Shown in pieces: positions 30,929 through 41,112 of a stretch of 64,000 nucleotides of DNA. Both the position numbers and the translations under genes were made by a program. Under the pieces are notes generated by a model. The model worked only from the letters and a program-made list of their open reading frames with translations. It was not told where the DNA came from and made no database searches. Origin of the DNA: Paracerasibacillus soli (GTDB taxonomy: Bacteria; Bacillota; Bacilli; Bacillales; Amphibacillaceae); NCBI RefSeq assembly GCF_034006335.1, contig NZ_JAWDIQ010000003.1; one strand, given 5' to 3'. Position 1 is the first letter of the stretch. Every line of letters begins with the position of its first letter.

Positions 30929-31129
30929 ATGAACACAGGTTCAGTAAAATGGTTTAACGCAGACAAAGGTTTCGGTTTCATCGAAGTTGAAGGTGGAGAC
31001 GATGTATTCGTACATTTCTCAGCTATTCAAGGCGAAGGTTTCAAAACTTTAGAGGAAGGTCAACAAGTTACTTTCGATATCGAAGAAGGCAACCGTGGAC
31101 CACAAGCAACTAACGTTGTTAAAGCATAA
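30929..31129 (+). CDS. Cold-shock protein, CspA family
   Basis: 66 residues, the standard length. RNP1 (KGFGFIE) and RNP2 (VFVHFSAI) are both intact, and the protein ends GPQATNVVKA like the Bacillus Csp proteins. It binds single-stranded nucleic acid as an RNA chaperone. The ATG at 30929 is preferred to the upstream in-frame ATG at 30914, which lies in the ribosome site. A terminator follows directly. Confidence 0.95.
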   Translation: MNTGSVKWFNADKGFGFIEVEGGDDVFVHFSAIQGEGFKTLEEGQQVTFDIEEGNRGPQATNVVKA

Positions 31130-31145
31130 TCATTTATATGAAACA

Positions 31146-31176
31146 GCTCTTCTGTAATAGAAGGGCTTTTTATTTT
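31146..31176 (+). terminator. Terminator of the cold-shock gene
   Basis: Stem GCTCTTCT/AGAAGGGC with a short loop, then TTTTTATTTT. Confidence 0.85.
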
Positions 31177-31296
31177 GCTGTTTTTTAAATATTTGATGAG
31201 AATGATACAACTATCATATTAACTAGGTAGCTGCAGCTAAATATTGCAATAACTATAGACTTACATAACTATCCTCTACGTGAATAAATTCATATA

Positions 31297-31340
31297 AAAG
31301 GCCTAATTATTTTCTACAATGAAATAATTAGGCCTTTCTT
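31297..31340. terminator. Bidirectional hairpin between csp and the second receptor gene
   Basis: A perfect 16-bp inverted repeat, AAAGGCCTAATTATTT (31297-31312) with AAATAATTAGGCCTTT (31322-31337), is followed by T-rich DNA on both strands. It ends the leftward receptor gene and could also stop read-through from csp. Confidence 0.75.
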
Positions 31341-31453
31341 TATTATAATCTAATGCAACTCTTTAGTGGAAAAGGATTGGTTCTAGATTTATCCCCCTTT
31401 ATTCCACAATAAGAGACTGAGCGAACGGGGTGTGTACCATACCAATTGTATTT

Positions 31454-33528
31454 TTAGAGTTTAAATTGATGGATTAAATCTTTCAGTTCTTCAGCCAAAT
31501 TAGATAGATCATTAGAACTACTTGCTACTTCCTCCATTGAACTTGTCGTTTGCTGGGAAGTAGCAGTTGCTTGTTCAATCCCTGCAGCGGCTTCCTGAGA
31601 TATAGCTGCAATATCCTGAATGCTTTCGTTCATTTTTTGCGCACCAGTAGCGATAGTTGCTAAGTTTTCGGTAACTCCTTGTATATTATCCACCATTTGA
31701 TTAATAGAACTCTGTATCTCATGGAAGGTTTGCCCAGTCATTTTGATTTGGTCTGTTCCACTTTCAACTTCTTTATACCCTTCTTGCAATGATTCTGTCA
31801 CGTTACTAGTTTCATCTTGTATATCCTTTACAAGACTTGTGATATCCGTTACTGAATCTGATACTTGTGCTGATAACTTTCCGACTTCATCGGCAACAAC
31901 CGCAAAGCCACGGCCATGTTCTCCAGCACGTGCAGCCTCAATTGCAGCATTTAAGGCTAATAAATTAGTTTGTTCTGCAATTCCCTTTATAATTAAGACT
32001 AATTTAGATATTTTCTGGGAATGCTTACTTAATACTCCTACTTTCTGTACTGTTTCAAGGAAGGTTCATTAACTTTTTCCATTTTTTCAGTAGACCTTTG
32101 CATGAATTCATTTCCTTTATTTGTTAAATCCAAAACAGCGTGGGAAGAACGTGTTATATTTCCTCCCATTTCATTCGCATTTTGAACTTTATTGCTAAAC
32201 AGACCCATTCCATCAGAAAGTTCATTCGTTTCATTCGCTTGAGATTCTGCTCCCATTGCCAGCTCTTGCATCGTTGTGGCAATTTGTCTAGAGCCCATTT
32301 TAACTTCATTAGCGGATTGTGTTAACTCTTCACCATGGGTACTTACTATCTCGGAAACATTTCTAATTCGATTTAGTAATTCTCTTACTCTTTGATTCAT
32401 TTGGTTTGTAGAGACAACTAATTGGCCAATTTCATCATTTGAATTTGCTTGTAAATCTTCTTGGCTTAAATCACCTGCTGCAAGTAGCTTCATACGATTT
32501 GTAATGGAAGGTAATGCTTTTAGCATGTTTTTCAAAAGCAAGAACACGATAATAAGAAGAATTAAACAAGCTATACAAAATAAAAATAACATCGTTTTTG
32601 TATAGGATCCAAGTTCACTTAAGGCTTGTTTCTCGGGTACTGAGGTTCCAACCGACCAACCAGTCGTCGGAACAGGTGAATATCCAATATATTCCTCCCT
32701 GTTATTTACAAGGCTAAGTTTAAGTCCGTTTCCCCCTTAATCATCTGTTGACCAATATTACCGAGATCCCCTGACATCGACTGGAGCTGCTTATTAAGAA
32801 CTAACTCATCATTTGGATGATAAAGAATCGTTCCATCTTTCGATATTAAAAATGAGTAGCCACCATCGCCTAACTTATAGGACTTCATAATCTCTGGTAA
32901 ATTGTCTAAGAATAAATCGATTGCAACAAATCCGACTGGTTGATTATGTACTTTAATTGGTTTAATAATACTCAAGATAATCTTGCCAAACACTTCATCC
33001 ATATGGATCTGTAAAGTAAACATCATCTTCGGCTAAAGCTGGTTTATACCAAGGCCGACTAAATATATCAAAACTTGGATCTGATAATAGATTGTTACTT
33101 CCAATTAAAAAATTCCCTTTACTACTAGCTATCCAAGCCATTGCAACATTGTCATTCGTTTCAACAATGCTATCAAGTGTTTGCATAATTCCCTTAAATT
33201 GGGGATTCGATTGTACTTCATTTCTTGATTTTGTCGTATCTAATAAATTGGCAACCCCATGATTTGACGCAAATTGTTTTATAACCGCTCCCTTTTCAGC
33301 AAATAAATGATCCACTTGGGCTGCTATTGCATCACTTTTTGTTGTCAGTTCCGTTTCTATATTTCGAATCAATAATGATTTTGTGTACGAGTATATAACA
33401 GAACCTGTAATTGAAAATATAATAACAATCGTTATAAGTAAAACGAAAGATACCTTTAACGAAATACTCTTAGAAATCCAGCCAAACCACTTCTTATTTA
33501 TCTTATTCGCTGTTCCCACTATATTCAC
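31454..33528 (-). pseudogene. Methyl-accepting chemotaxis protein with Cache sensor (several frameshifts)
   Basis: About 690 residues when joined. TM1 is at about 24-45 (VSFVLLITIVIIFSITGSVI). The extracellular double-Cache domain includes SRPWYKPALAEDDVYFTDPYG and HNQPVGFVAIDLFLDNL, then GGYSFLISKDGTILYHPND. TM2 is FCIACLILLIIVFLLL, then HAMP, then a signalling domain with GEHGRGFAVVADEVGKLSAQ at the tip. Breaks fall near 33000, 32710, 32600-32640, 32050 and 31800. A SigD-type promoter lies just upstream, fitting a motility regulon. Such dense breakage in a gene with intact motifs suggests sequencing error as much as decay. Confidence 0.85.
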
Positions 33529-33563
33529 CCCTTAATTATTTTTTAACATTTATTACTATATTT

Positions 33564-33589
33564 ATATCGGCTAACCTTTCCTTTTTTTA
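33564..33589 (-). promoter_or_regulatory. SigD (flagellar sigma) promoter of the second receptor
   Basis: On the minus strand TAAA (33589-33586) and GCCGATAT (33571-33564) are separated by 14 bases. This is the consensus for the Bacillus flagellar sigma factor SigD. It lies about 35 bases upstream of the start codon. Confidence 0.85.
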
Positions 33590-33788
33590 ACATTTAAATG
33601 CAGTGGGATTTCTAACTTGGACAAAACAAGGTAAACATAGGCTTAAATCGTCTAGATTAAGCGTAGATTAAATGAGTGAATTCGCCTTTTTTATGTGGAG
33701 GCTTATATTCTCTTAGTAGATTGATAGTTTAACAATACAGAAACAACCATTCCCCCACCGTAATATTATTATCGAAGTACAAAAACAT

Positions 33789-33820
33789 AACCCCCTCAAA
33801 CTTAAGCGTTCGAGGGGGTT
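33789..33820 (-). terminator. Terminator of the urease operon
   Basis: Stem AACCCCCTC/GAGGGGGTT with a 14-base loop, 72 bases after the ureD stop. On the minus strand it is followed by ATGTTTTTGT. Confidence 0.85.
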
Positions 33821-33891
33821 ACAGTTGAATTATTAATTTGTTTTACCGTTGTTTGTATGCTCAAAGCTACATCCAATCAAACGACAAAGTT

Positions 33892-34715
33892 TTAATACTT
33901 CCTAAGAAAGCAGGAGCCTGATTGGTACCATTCTCTTTTTACGATGTCATGGCACTCCGTGAATATCCTTTCGATTACTTGTGTAGAATTCGCAAACACG
34001 CGTATCGTAAATCCAGGTACTGGTAATTCGGATATTCCCACTTTATATTCATCAGACTTCCCATCCATTGCATCGTACAAACGATTAACTAGTTCACTGC
34101 TCGTTTGTTCACCAACTACAATCATAGAGCCTAAATGTGTATATCCCTCCATGATACCCATTCCATCCATTTTCTGACTGGATGGGTCTAATTTAATGTG
34201 GTCAATAGGATCAATTCATCATCCAGATAGATTTCGTTTATCAATCGAAGTAGTTGATAGCTAAATAATTTACTATCGGGTGACCAGCCAGGTGTAATAA
34301 TGTCTGCATATATCAATGTTGCCCCTTTTTCCATGCGAAACACATTTTTTTGCCTATAGCGCGCATGTTGATAGGCTATGAGAGGATCTGGTAAATATTC
34401 TAAAAAACTACCTGATTTCAAGTGAAATTCAGATTCCTGATAGGCATGTGTTTTTAAAGTTTTATATACCTTTGTTGCGGATTGTGTCGTTAACGTCAGT
34501 TTTGCCTGTTCCCTCAATGATATTTGAATTTGGTAGCGATCACCATCCAAATACCCCCCACCAGGATTTAAAATATAATAACAAGCCTGTCCAGAATCAT
34601 CTAGATAAACGGGACGCATAACCTTCAGTGCCCCTTGAAAGTACACATTACGGGCAACTGTTTTTTTACCTCTATCCTCCACGTCCATTCGTAAAACTCC
34701 TGTCCAGTCTGTCAT
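33892..34715 (-). pseudogene. ureD: Urease accessory protein UreD (UreH), one frameshift
   Basis: About 274 residues. UreD is the scaffold that, with UreF and UreG, loads nickel into urease. Family landmarks are YILNPGGGYLDGDRYQI, LTTQSATKVYKT, YLPDPLIAYQHARYRQ and ATLIYADIITPGWSPD, then in the next frame GEQTSSELVNRLYDAM. The break is near 34195, about 60 percent through. It is the last gene of the urease operon, starting one base after ureG ends. A working urease needs this gene, so the break is suspect. Confidence 0.85.
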
Positions 34716-34716
34716 T

Positions 34717-35337
34717 TTATACTAATCCTTTTAAAAGTACATTCGACTTCAACCAATCAATCACTTGATCGAGGCCTGTATTATCTTTCAGGTTCGTAAA
34801 TACGAATGGTTTGTTACCACGAAATACTTTTGTGTCTGACTCCATCACATTTAAATTAGCCCCGACAAATGGTGCCAAATCTGTTTTATTAATAACAAAC
34901 AAATCGGATTTTATCATCCCTTGTCCACCTTTTCGGGGAATTTTCTCTCCTTGCGCGACATCAATAATATAGATCGAAAAATCAACAAGTTCTGGACTAA
35001 AGGTAGCTGCAAGGTTATCGCCACCACTTTCAACAAAGATTAACTCCAAATCTGGATGTTTCCTTTTTAATTCCTCGATAGCAGCGAAGTTCATAGAGGC
35101 ATCTTCACGAATTGCAGTATGCGGGCATCCTCCCGTTTCAACACCGACGATTCTATCATCAGAAAGAACACCATTATTGATTAGAAACTTGGCATCTTCT
35201 TTCGTATAAATATCATTTGTCACAACTGCCATACTCATTTCATGATGTAATTCCCTAGTAATCTTTTCTACTAACATCGTTTTCCCTGCCCCAACGGGAC
35301 CACCTATACCGATTTTAATTGGTTCCACAAACAGCAC
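34717..35337 (-). CDS. ureG: Urease accessory GTPase UreG
   Basis: 206 residues, intact. The P-loop is GPVGAGKTMLVEKI near residue 10; VVTNDIYTKEDA, the nickel-site motif GCPHTAIREDAS, FVESGGDNL and the G4 motif NKTD follow. UreG hydrolyses GTP to drive nickel delivery to the UreC active site within the UreDFG complex. It lies between ureF and ureD, one base from ureD. Length and motifs are standard. Confidence 0.95.
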   Translation of the reverse strand: MLFVEPIKIGIGGPVGAGKTMLVEKITRELHHEMSMAVVTNDIYTKEDAKFLINNGVLSDDRIVGVETGGCPHTAIREDASMNFAAIEELKRKHPDLELIFVESGGDNLAATFSPELVDFSIYIIDVAQGEKIPRKGGQGMIKSDLFVINKTDLAPFVGANLNVMESDTKVFRGNKPFVFTNLKDNTGLDQVIDWLKSNVLLKGLV

Positions 35338-35382
35338 TTCCTTTCAATTGTTTCTAAAGTTTTTCGATTAACTTATTTGCCC

Positions 35383-36068
35383 TTAAGACATAAAAATACG
35401 TATATTTACTCGCTCATGTTTCATTTGGGATAATTCAAGTCCAGGTGAAACGATTCCGAAATCCTCCTCATCCAAATGCTGGATTGTAGAGACAGCCGCT
35501 ACTAAATGATTTTGAAAATCATGCATGAGTGTTTGCCCAGCTGTTTGACCTAATGGGATAGCACGAACAGCATTTTGGACAAGGCTTGAAACAACAGAAT
35601 ATAAATAGTAAAGAACACAGTTTCCTCGTGAAATCCCTAAATGCTGGGCGACCATTGTAAAAACGATAGCAGGATGCCCAAAGGATTGTTTGTTCTCGAT
35701 TCTTTCTCTATATTGGGTCAGAATAGGCGCACCATATAGCAACTCTGTTAGTTTTAACATTCTTCTCCAATAAATTTTGTACCTTCTCTTGTTTCGCGCG
35801 GCAGATTTTGGACTGTTATCAAGCGGTCTATTTTCCAGACTTCATGTAAATCTGCCTGCTCTAATAATGGATACATTAGATAACTTGCAAGCCCATCTGA
35901 ATAGACGAGCTGCTCATTCAAATAGACTTGGAGCCATTCCTGAAATGTCTCTAGGTTATGAACGACTCCCTCTTGTATATAACTTTCCAACCCATAGGAG
36001 TGACTAAATGACCCTGTTGGGAAATTTGAATCACATATTTGAAATAAAGAAAGAATATTATGCTCCAT
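35383..36068 (-). pseudogene. ureF: Urease accessory protein UreF, one frameshift
   Basis: About 228 residues. Landmarks are FQICDSNFPTGSFSHSYGLESYI at the N-terminus, then after the break GHPAIVFTMVAQHLGI, a long helical VVSSLVQNAVRAIPLGQTAGQ and a C-terminal tail RVNIRIFMS. One missing base near 35757 (GGAGAAGAATG; GGAGAAAGAATG would read GERMLK) separates the two frames. UreF gates GTP hydrolysis by UreG. It overlaps the end of ureE by 11 bases, as expected in the operon. Confidence 0.9.
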
Positions 36069-36495
36069 GACTATGTCCTATATGGCGAAATGCTTGCTTC
36101 ACTTTTCTGTTCTCTCGTTTAAAAGGAATCCGTAGTTCTTGAAGTAATTCTTCGACTAAGTAATCATATTGAACCATCATTTCATCACCTTCAAATTGTG
36201 CAGGAAGATGGCGATTACCTAACTGATGCGCAATGTTTCCCATTTCTTCTATACTACGTGGGCTAATTACGATCAGATCATCTTTAAGAACATCAATTAC
36301 GATAATATTTTTATCGTCCATAAAGAGGATATCCCCTGCGACTAAATCTCGAGGATTCTTTAATCGGATGCCAATGTCTCTTCCATGATCTGACTTAACC
36401 CGTTGAATTCTCTTCACTAAATCAGCACTTTCAAGATAAACCTTTTCAATATGGCGATTTAACAGCTCTTCCTTTTTTAAATCATTAATATTCAT
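36058..36495 (-). CDS. ureE: Urease nickel metallochaperone UreE
   Basis: 145 residues. The N-terminal peptide-binding domain is followed by the metal-binding domain with AHQLGNRHLPAQF, whose histidine is the conserved nickel ligand at the dimer interface. The C-terminus ends GHSHGA, a short His tail that adds nickel affinity. UreE hands nickel to UreG. It begins about 30 bases after ureC. The ribosome site is weak. Confidence 0.9.
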   Translation of the reverse strand: MNINDLKKEELLNRHIEKVYLESADLVKRIQRVKSDHGRDIGIRLKNPRDLVAGDILFMDDKNIIVIDVLKDDLIVISPRSIEEMGNIAHQLGNRHLPAQFEGDEMMVQYDYLVEELLQELRIPFKRENRKVKQAFRHIGHSHGA

Positions 36496-36525
36496 TTCAA
36501 CTTTTTATAATCAATGTCCTTCACC

Positions 36526-38238
36526 TCAAAATAGAAAATATCGTTGTCCCATTGGAACTTCATCAACTGGGTCACATGTAATTAATTCACCATCTACTCT
36601 AACCTCATACGTTTGAGGATCAACTGATAGTTCAGGTGTTTCCGAATTCAGCTTCATGTCTTTTTTCGATAAAGTCCGTATGCCATGTACAGGGAGAATC
36701 ATTTTTTCAAGTCCTAGCTTTTCATGAATTTTGTTATCATAGGCAATCTGAGAAACAAACGTAATGTTACTTTTTAATAACGCTTTACCAGTTGCGGCAT
36801 ACATTGGTCGATGGATCACTGGTTGTGGAGTTGGGATAGATGCATTTGCATCTCCCATCAGGCCTTGGACAACCATTCCGCTTTTGATAACTAATTCAGG
36901 TTTCACTCCAAAAAATGATGGTTGCCATAATACGAGATCCGCTGTCTTCCCTACCTCAACGGAGCCAACATAATCGGAAATACCATGTGTAATAGCTGGA
37001 TTGATTGTATATTTAGCAACATATCTTTTAGCTCGATTATTATCGGCGAGTTTACTGTCTCCCTTCATCGACCCTCGTTGTTTTTTCATTTTATCTGCAG
37101 TTTGCCATGTACGAAGCACGGTTTCTCCGATTCTGCCCATCGCCTGTGCGTCAGAACTTGTCATACTAAAAATCCCCATATCTTGGAGAATATCCTCTGC
37201 TGCAACTGTTTCCTTTCTAATTCGGGAATCAGCAAAGGCAATATCTTCAGGTACAGATGGATTTAAATGATGGCAAACCATTAACATATCCAAAGCCTCA
37301 TCAACCGTATTGATTGTATAAGGAATGGTTGGGTTTGTTGATGATGGTAAAACATTCGCATAACTAGCAGATTTAATTAAGTCCGGAGCATGCCCGCCTC
37401 CAGCACCTTCAGAGTGGTACATATGGATGACACGGTCCTTAATAGCCTCCATTGTCCTTTCCACAAATCCACTTTCATTCAATGTATCTGCGTGAAGCGC
37501 CACTTGGACGTCGTATTTATCTGCTACTCTTAAAGAATGGTCAATTGCCGAAGGAGTTGCTCCCCAGTCTTCATGTACTTTTAGACCGATTGCACCCGCG
37601 CGGATTTGTTCTGCTAAAGGTTCCTCTGCTGCAGCTTGTCCCTTTCCTGTAAATCCTACATTGATAGGCATTCCTTCCGCCGCTTCAAGCATACGGTGAA
37701 TATTCCATTCCCCTGGCGTAGCCGTTGTCGCTCTAGAACCCGCAGTCGAACCAGTACCACCACCAATTAATGTGGTTAACCCTGATGCTAGTGCTACCTC
37801 GATTTGCTCGGGATTAATAAAGTGAACATGCGTATCAATTCCCCCCGCTGTAACAATCATGCCTTCTCCGGCAATTACTTCTGTACCAGATCCGATGATA
37901 ATGTCAACGTTATCCATGATTAATGGATTTCCTGCCTTACCGATTCCAGAGATTTTCCCATCTCTCATCCCAATATCAGCCTTATAGATTCCGGTATAGT
38001 CTAAAATTACTGCATTGGTAATCACCGTATCTGGAATTCCATCTCCTCTCGTTACAAGAGGATCCATCCCCATTCCATCACGAATGACTTTACCACCGCC
38101 AAATACCACTTCATCACCATAAGTTGTATAATCCTTTTCAATTTGGATAAATAGTTCTGTATCTGCAAGACGGATGGAGTCACCTGTTGTCGGACCAAAC
38201 ATTTGTGCATATTGTTTTCTTGACATGTTGAAACTCAT
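36526..38238 (-). CDS. ureC: Urease alpha (catalytic) subunit
   Basis: 570 residues, intact. It holds the two-nickel active site: HVHFINPEQ (two His ligands), LKVHEDWG with the carbamylated Lys and a His, ALHADTLNE (His), HSEGAGGGHAPD (His), the mobile-flap MVCHHLNPS with catalytic Cys and His, and TSSDAQAMGR with the Asp ligand. It converts urea to ammonia and carbamate. The ATG at 38238 overlaps the ureB stop (TAATG) and follows GGAGG; an upstream TTG at 38247 falls on the ribosome site and is rejected. It ends with the standard PMGQRYFLF. Confidence 0.97.
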   Translation of the reverse strand: MSFNMSRKQYAQMFGPTTGDSIRLADTELFIQIEKDYTTYGDEVVFGGGKVIRDGMGMDPLVTRGDGIPDTVITNAVILDYTGIYKADIGMRDGKISGIGKAGNPLIMDNVDIIIGSGTEVIAGEGMIVTAGGIDTHVHFINPEQIEVALASGLTTLIGGGTGSTAGSRATTATPGEWNIHRMLEAAEGMPINVGFTGKGQAAAEEPLAEQIRAGAIGLKVHEDWGATPSAIDHSLRVADKYDVQVALHADTLNESGFVERTMEAIKDRVIHMYHSEGAGGGHAPDLIKSASYANVLPSSTNPTIPYTINTVDEALDMLMVCHHLNPSVPEDIAFADSRIRKETVAAEDILQDMGIFSMTSSDAQAMGRIGETVLRTWQTADKMKKQRGSMKGDSKLADNNRAKRYVAKYTINPAITHGISDYVGSVEVGKTADLVLWQPSFFGVKPELVIKSGMVVQGLMGDANASIPTPQPVIHRPMYAATGKALLKSNITFVSQIAYDNKIHEKLGLEKMILPVHGIRTLSKKDMKLNSETPELSVDPQTYEVRVDGELITCDPVDEVPMGQRYFLF

Positions 38239-38558
38239 TATTTGCAACCTCCTTCCACAGAACCATCTGTTTTATTATTAAATCCATATGCCTTACGTTT
38301 ACCTGCATAGCAAACCAATTCAATTTCCTTTTCATCGCCAGGTTCAAAACGAACAGCTGCACCAGCAGGAACGTTGAGACGCTTCCCAAAGGCCTCATCT
38401 CTATTAAATTGAAGTGCTTCATTTACCTCATAAAAATGATAGTGTGAGCCTACTTGAACAGGCCTGTCACCTGTATTTGTGACAAAAAGTTTATAAGTCT
38501 CTCTTCCTTCATTGCAAATAATTTCTTCTTCCTTTAAAAATAGTTGTCCTGGCTGCAT
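38238..38558 (-). CDS. ureB: Urease beta subunit
   Basis: 106 residues of the small beta-sandwich subunit. GDRPVQVGSHYHFYEVN, LNVPAGAAVRFEPGD and RKAYGFNN are conserved. It forms the alpha-beta-gamma trimer with UreA and UreC. GGAGG precedes the ATG, and the stop overlaps the ureC start. Confidence 0.95.
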   Translation of the reverse strand: MQPGQLFLKEEEIICNEGRETYKLFVTNTGDRPVQVGSHYHFYEVNEALQFNRDEAFGKRLNVPAGAAVRFEPGDEKEIELVCYAGKRKAYGFNNKTDGSVEGGCK

Positions 38559-38597
38559 GATGTATGCCTCCTGTTTAGTTTTTAAAAAACTTGTTCA

Positions 38598-38900
38598 TTA
38601 ACGAATCGGTTGATGGACGGTTACTAACTTTGTTCCATCAGGAAATGTAGCTTCCACTTGTACATCGTCAAGAATATCAGGAATTCCTTCCATGACATCT
38701 TCACGTGAAAGAACCGTAGCACCATATTCCATTAATTCAACAACCGTTTTTCCATCCCTTGCACCTTCTAATATTTCATAGGTAATAAGTGCGACAGCTT
38801 CAGGGTAATTTAACTTTAAACCTCTTTCCTTTCGTCTCTTTGCCAGATCCGCGGCCACCACAATCATAAGCTTATCCGTTTCACGGGGTGTTAACTGCAT
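38598..38900 (-). CDS. ureA: Urease gamma subunit
   Basis: 100 residues, full length. It starts MQLTPRETDKLMI and holds RGLKLNYPEAVALI and VMEGIPDILDDVQVEATFPDGTKLVTVHQPI, all family hallmarks. First gene of the urease operon, with AAGGAGG before the ATG. It is divergent from the urea transporter gene; the roughly 295-base gap between them should hold the promoters, but no clear TnrA, GlnR or CodY site was found. Confidence 0.97.
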   Translation of the reverse strand: MQLTPRETDKLMIVVAADLAKRRKERGLKLNYPEAVALITYEILEGARDGKTVVELMEYGATVLSREDVMEGIPDILDDVQVEATFPDGTKLVTVHQPIR

Positions 38901-39195
38901 GACGCAACCTCCTTTTTATGATGAAATTTTGTAATATCTCGTTCTACATATGTAAAATGATGGATAAACCTAATAAACCCTTTTATTTTTTGCAAAATAA
39001 AACATACTACTAAAGAACCTAATTTATTTAAAACAGTAACAGTATGGTCAACCTTCTATTTTTTAAACAATAAGATGGAGTTATCCTTCATTTTATTTCT
39101 CATGATTTCAAAGTGGGTATTTGTTAGAAAAGAGGGTGACAAAGACCATGTCATGTTGCACAACCGCGATTATTTTTTTACATATGGAAGGATAG

Positions 39196-40140
39196 ATGAT
39201 TGTGACGGATGAATCACTTCAAAAACGCTCGCTTGTTAACTTTTTAAAGGCTTCATTAAGAGGAATTTCCCAAGTCGTACTAATTGAAAATGCGATAACT
39301 GGTTTTATATTTTTGATAGCAATTTTATTCTTTTCTTATTCTTTAGCTATCATTGCCTTTCTATCTGCAATCATAGGGACATTAACCGCAAGAGTGGGAG
39401 GAGGAGATGAAGATGCTATTAATCAAGGGTTATTTGGATTTAACTCCGTATTAACAGGAATGGCGCTTGCCTTGTTTTTAAGCGGACCCCACCAATGGAT
39501 TATTGCGCTCATTGGTGCAGCTATAGCAGGCATACTGACGGCAGCATTAACATATTTCACAAGAAACTCCGGTATCCCGATGCTTACTTTTCCATATATT
39601 ATTTTAACTTGGTTTTTACTTCTAGCTTCCTACCGCTTAAAAGCGTTCAACTTGCGTTCAGATTTGATTCCACAAGGTTTAGCCGATTGGAAACTAACCG
39701 TTGGAGGAGACATCAATTGGCTACATAGCTTTTTTAATGGTATGGGGCAAATCTTCTTTATGGACAATCCGATATCTGGCTTCCTTTTATTTGTCGGCCT
39801 GTTTTGGGCAAGTTGGAAAATAGGGCTTTACGCCATCCTGGGGACTGCGGTTACACTAGCTTTAGCTTACTTCTTAGGAGCAGATCATGACCTGATTTCC
39901 GCAGGACTTTACGGATATAATGCTATATTAACCATTATCGCAGTATCTAAAGTTTTTAATTCCGGGCACCATCCGCTCGCTTTCATCTCTGGTATAGTGG
40001 CTGCTTGTTTAACCGTGCCAATCACAGCAAGTGTAAGCACTTGGTTGCTACCGTTTGGAGTTCCAGCACTAACGATGCCTTTTGTTCTTTGCACATGGCT
40101 TTTTTGGCAGCAAGAAAAGTCTTGCCAAAGTTTTAAGTAA
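39196..40140 (+). CDS. Urea transporter, UT family (Yut-like)
   Basis: 314 residues in two homologous halves of five hydrophobic helices each, typical of UT channels. The paired pore signatures are seen: GLFGFNSVLTGMALALFL in the first half and GLYGYNAILTIIAV in the second, with PYIILTW and PFVLCTW closing each half. It lets urea pass into the cell for the urease encoded opposite. GGAAGG precedes the ATG. Intact, in contrast to several neighbours. Confidence 0.9.
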   Translation: MIVTDESLQKRSLVNFLKASLRGISQVVLIENAITGFIFLIAILFFSYSLAIIAFLSAIIGTLTARVGGGDEDAINQGLFGFNSVLTGMALALFLSGPHQWIIALIGAAIAGILTAALTYFTRNSGIPMLTFPYIILTWFLLLASYRLKAFNLRSDLIPQGLADWKLTVGGDINWLHSFFNGMGQIFFMDNPISGFLLFVGLFWASWKIGLYAILGTAVTLALAYFLGADHDLISAGLYGYNAILTIIAVSKVFNSGHHPLAFISGIVAACLTVPITASVSTWLLPFGVPALTMPFVLCTWLFWQQEKSCQSFK

Positions 40141-40161
40141 AAATGTCCTTTAAACAGGAAA

Positions 40162-40192
40162 AAGCATCTCATGAAAGTGAGATGCTTCTAAT
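40162..40192. terminator. Terminator after the urea transporter gene
   Basis: Perfect 10-bp stem AAGCATCTCA/TGAGATGCTT with a 6-base loop, 22 bases past the stop. It lies between two convergent genes and may serve both. Confidence 0.8.
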
Positions 40193-40197
40193 TCTCC

Positions 40198-40425
40198 TTA
40201 CGAATCATAATTTTGCATGTGACCATGAACATTAGACTCAACATCTTCCAGTTGTGCATCGTCCAGCGTGTTTTTCGGATGTGGATTGAGCCAATCAATT
40301 TCACCATTACGATAATGACCCCGATATTCTTTGCCATCCACTTCTACAGCAAACTGTAAGCGTTCGTGGAAATTATTTTCAAACAGTACATCTTCTTTCG
40401 TAATATTATTTTCCATCGCCAACAC
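40198..40425 (-). CDS. Small YheE-like (DUF5342-like) protein
   Basis: 75 residues, soluble and acidic: FHERLQFAVEVDGKEYRGHYRNGEIDWLNP, then DDAQLEDVESNVHGHMQNYD. The pattern of a short beta-rich core with a GxYRNGxIxW-like motif recalls the small YheE family of Bacillus; the assignment is weak. The start overlaps the end of the nickel transporter ATPase gene, so it may be the last gene of that operon. Confidence 0.45.
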   Translation of the reverse strand: MLAMENNITKEDVLFENNFHERLQFAVEVDGKEYRGHYRNGEIDWLNPHPKNTLDDAQLEDVESNVHGHMQNYDS

Positions 40426-41112
40426 CTCCTATATCATCAAGCCTTTTACCACTTTTGATAGTTTTTACTCTTCTTATTCGCTTTATACTAGCGATTATTT
40501 TATGTGTGGTAACCAAGTGACGGAAATGGACGATACGATCACTCACCCGCTCGAGTAAATGATGATCATGACTAATGGCGAGCACACCGATTTTACGTTC
40601 TTTCACTTGCTGTAAAACAGCATGCCATATTTGAGCTTGTGTTACTGCATCAAGCATAGTCGATATTTCATCAGCAATTAAATATTTAGTTTGCGCTCCT
40701 AATGTACGCGCAAGACAAAAGCGCTGTAATTCCCACCCGAAAGTTCGTGGGGGCGACGTGATAACCATGCATGGTGAATGCCCAATAATTCCAGTAGCTT
40801 TGGGTCTAATTCGCCTACTTCAGCAATCACTTCTTTCATACGCCATCTTGGATTTATCACTTTTTCCGGGTGTTGCCATATGAGTTGAACAGGATTCACT
40901 TCCTTATTGGATGGTACGTGGCCATCTACTTGTACATAGCCTTCATGTGGTTTGAAATATCCAGCCATTATCTTTGCCATTGTTGTTTTCCCTGCTCCAC
41001 TCTTCCCATATAAACCGACGATTTCCCCGGGACGAATGGTTAGATTTACGTGCCTAAAAAGCCAAGATTTACGTTGATACTGATAACTAATACCTTTCGC
41101 CTCAAGCATCAA
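40406..41112 (-). pseudogene. nikE: Nickel/peptide-type ABC transporter ATPase, second (NikE-like), one frameshift
   Basis: About 235 residues. Walker A is GKSGAGKTTMAKIMAG, the signature LSGGELQRFCLAR is recovered across the break near 40740, Walker B is YLIADEIS and the switch His is AISHDHHLLE. Shorter than usual oligopeptide-type ATPases because it lacks the C-terminal Cys-rich extension, which the partner NikD-like protein has. It overlaps the NikD-like gene by 11 bases. Nickel is inferred from linkage to urease. Confidence 0.7.

Noticed and set aside
38901..39195. TnrA/GlnR-type operator between ureA and the urea transporter
   Set aside because: TGT-like and ACA-like words occur, but no pair has the required 17-base spacing.
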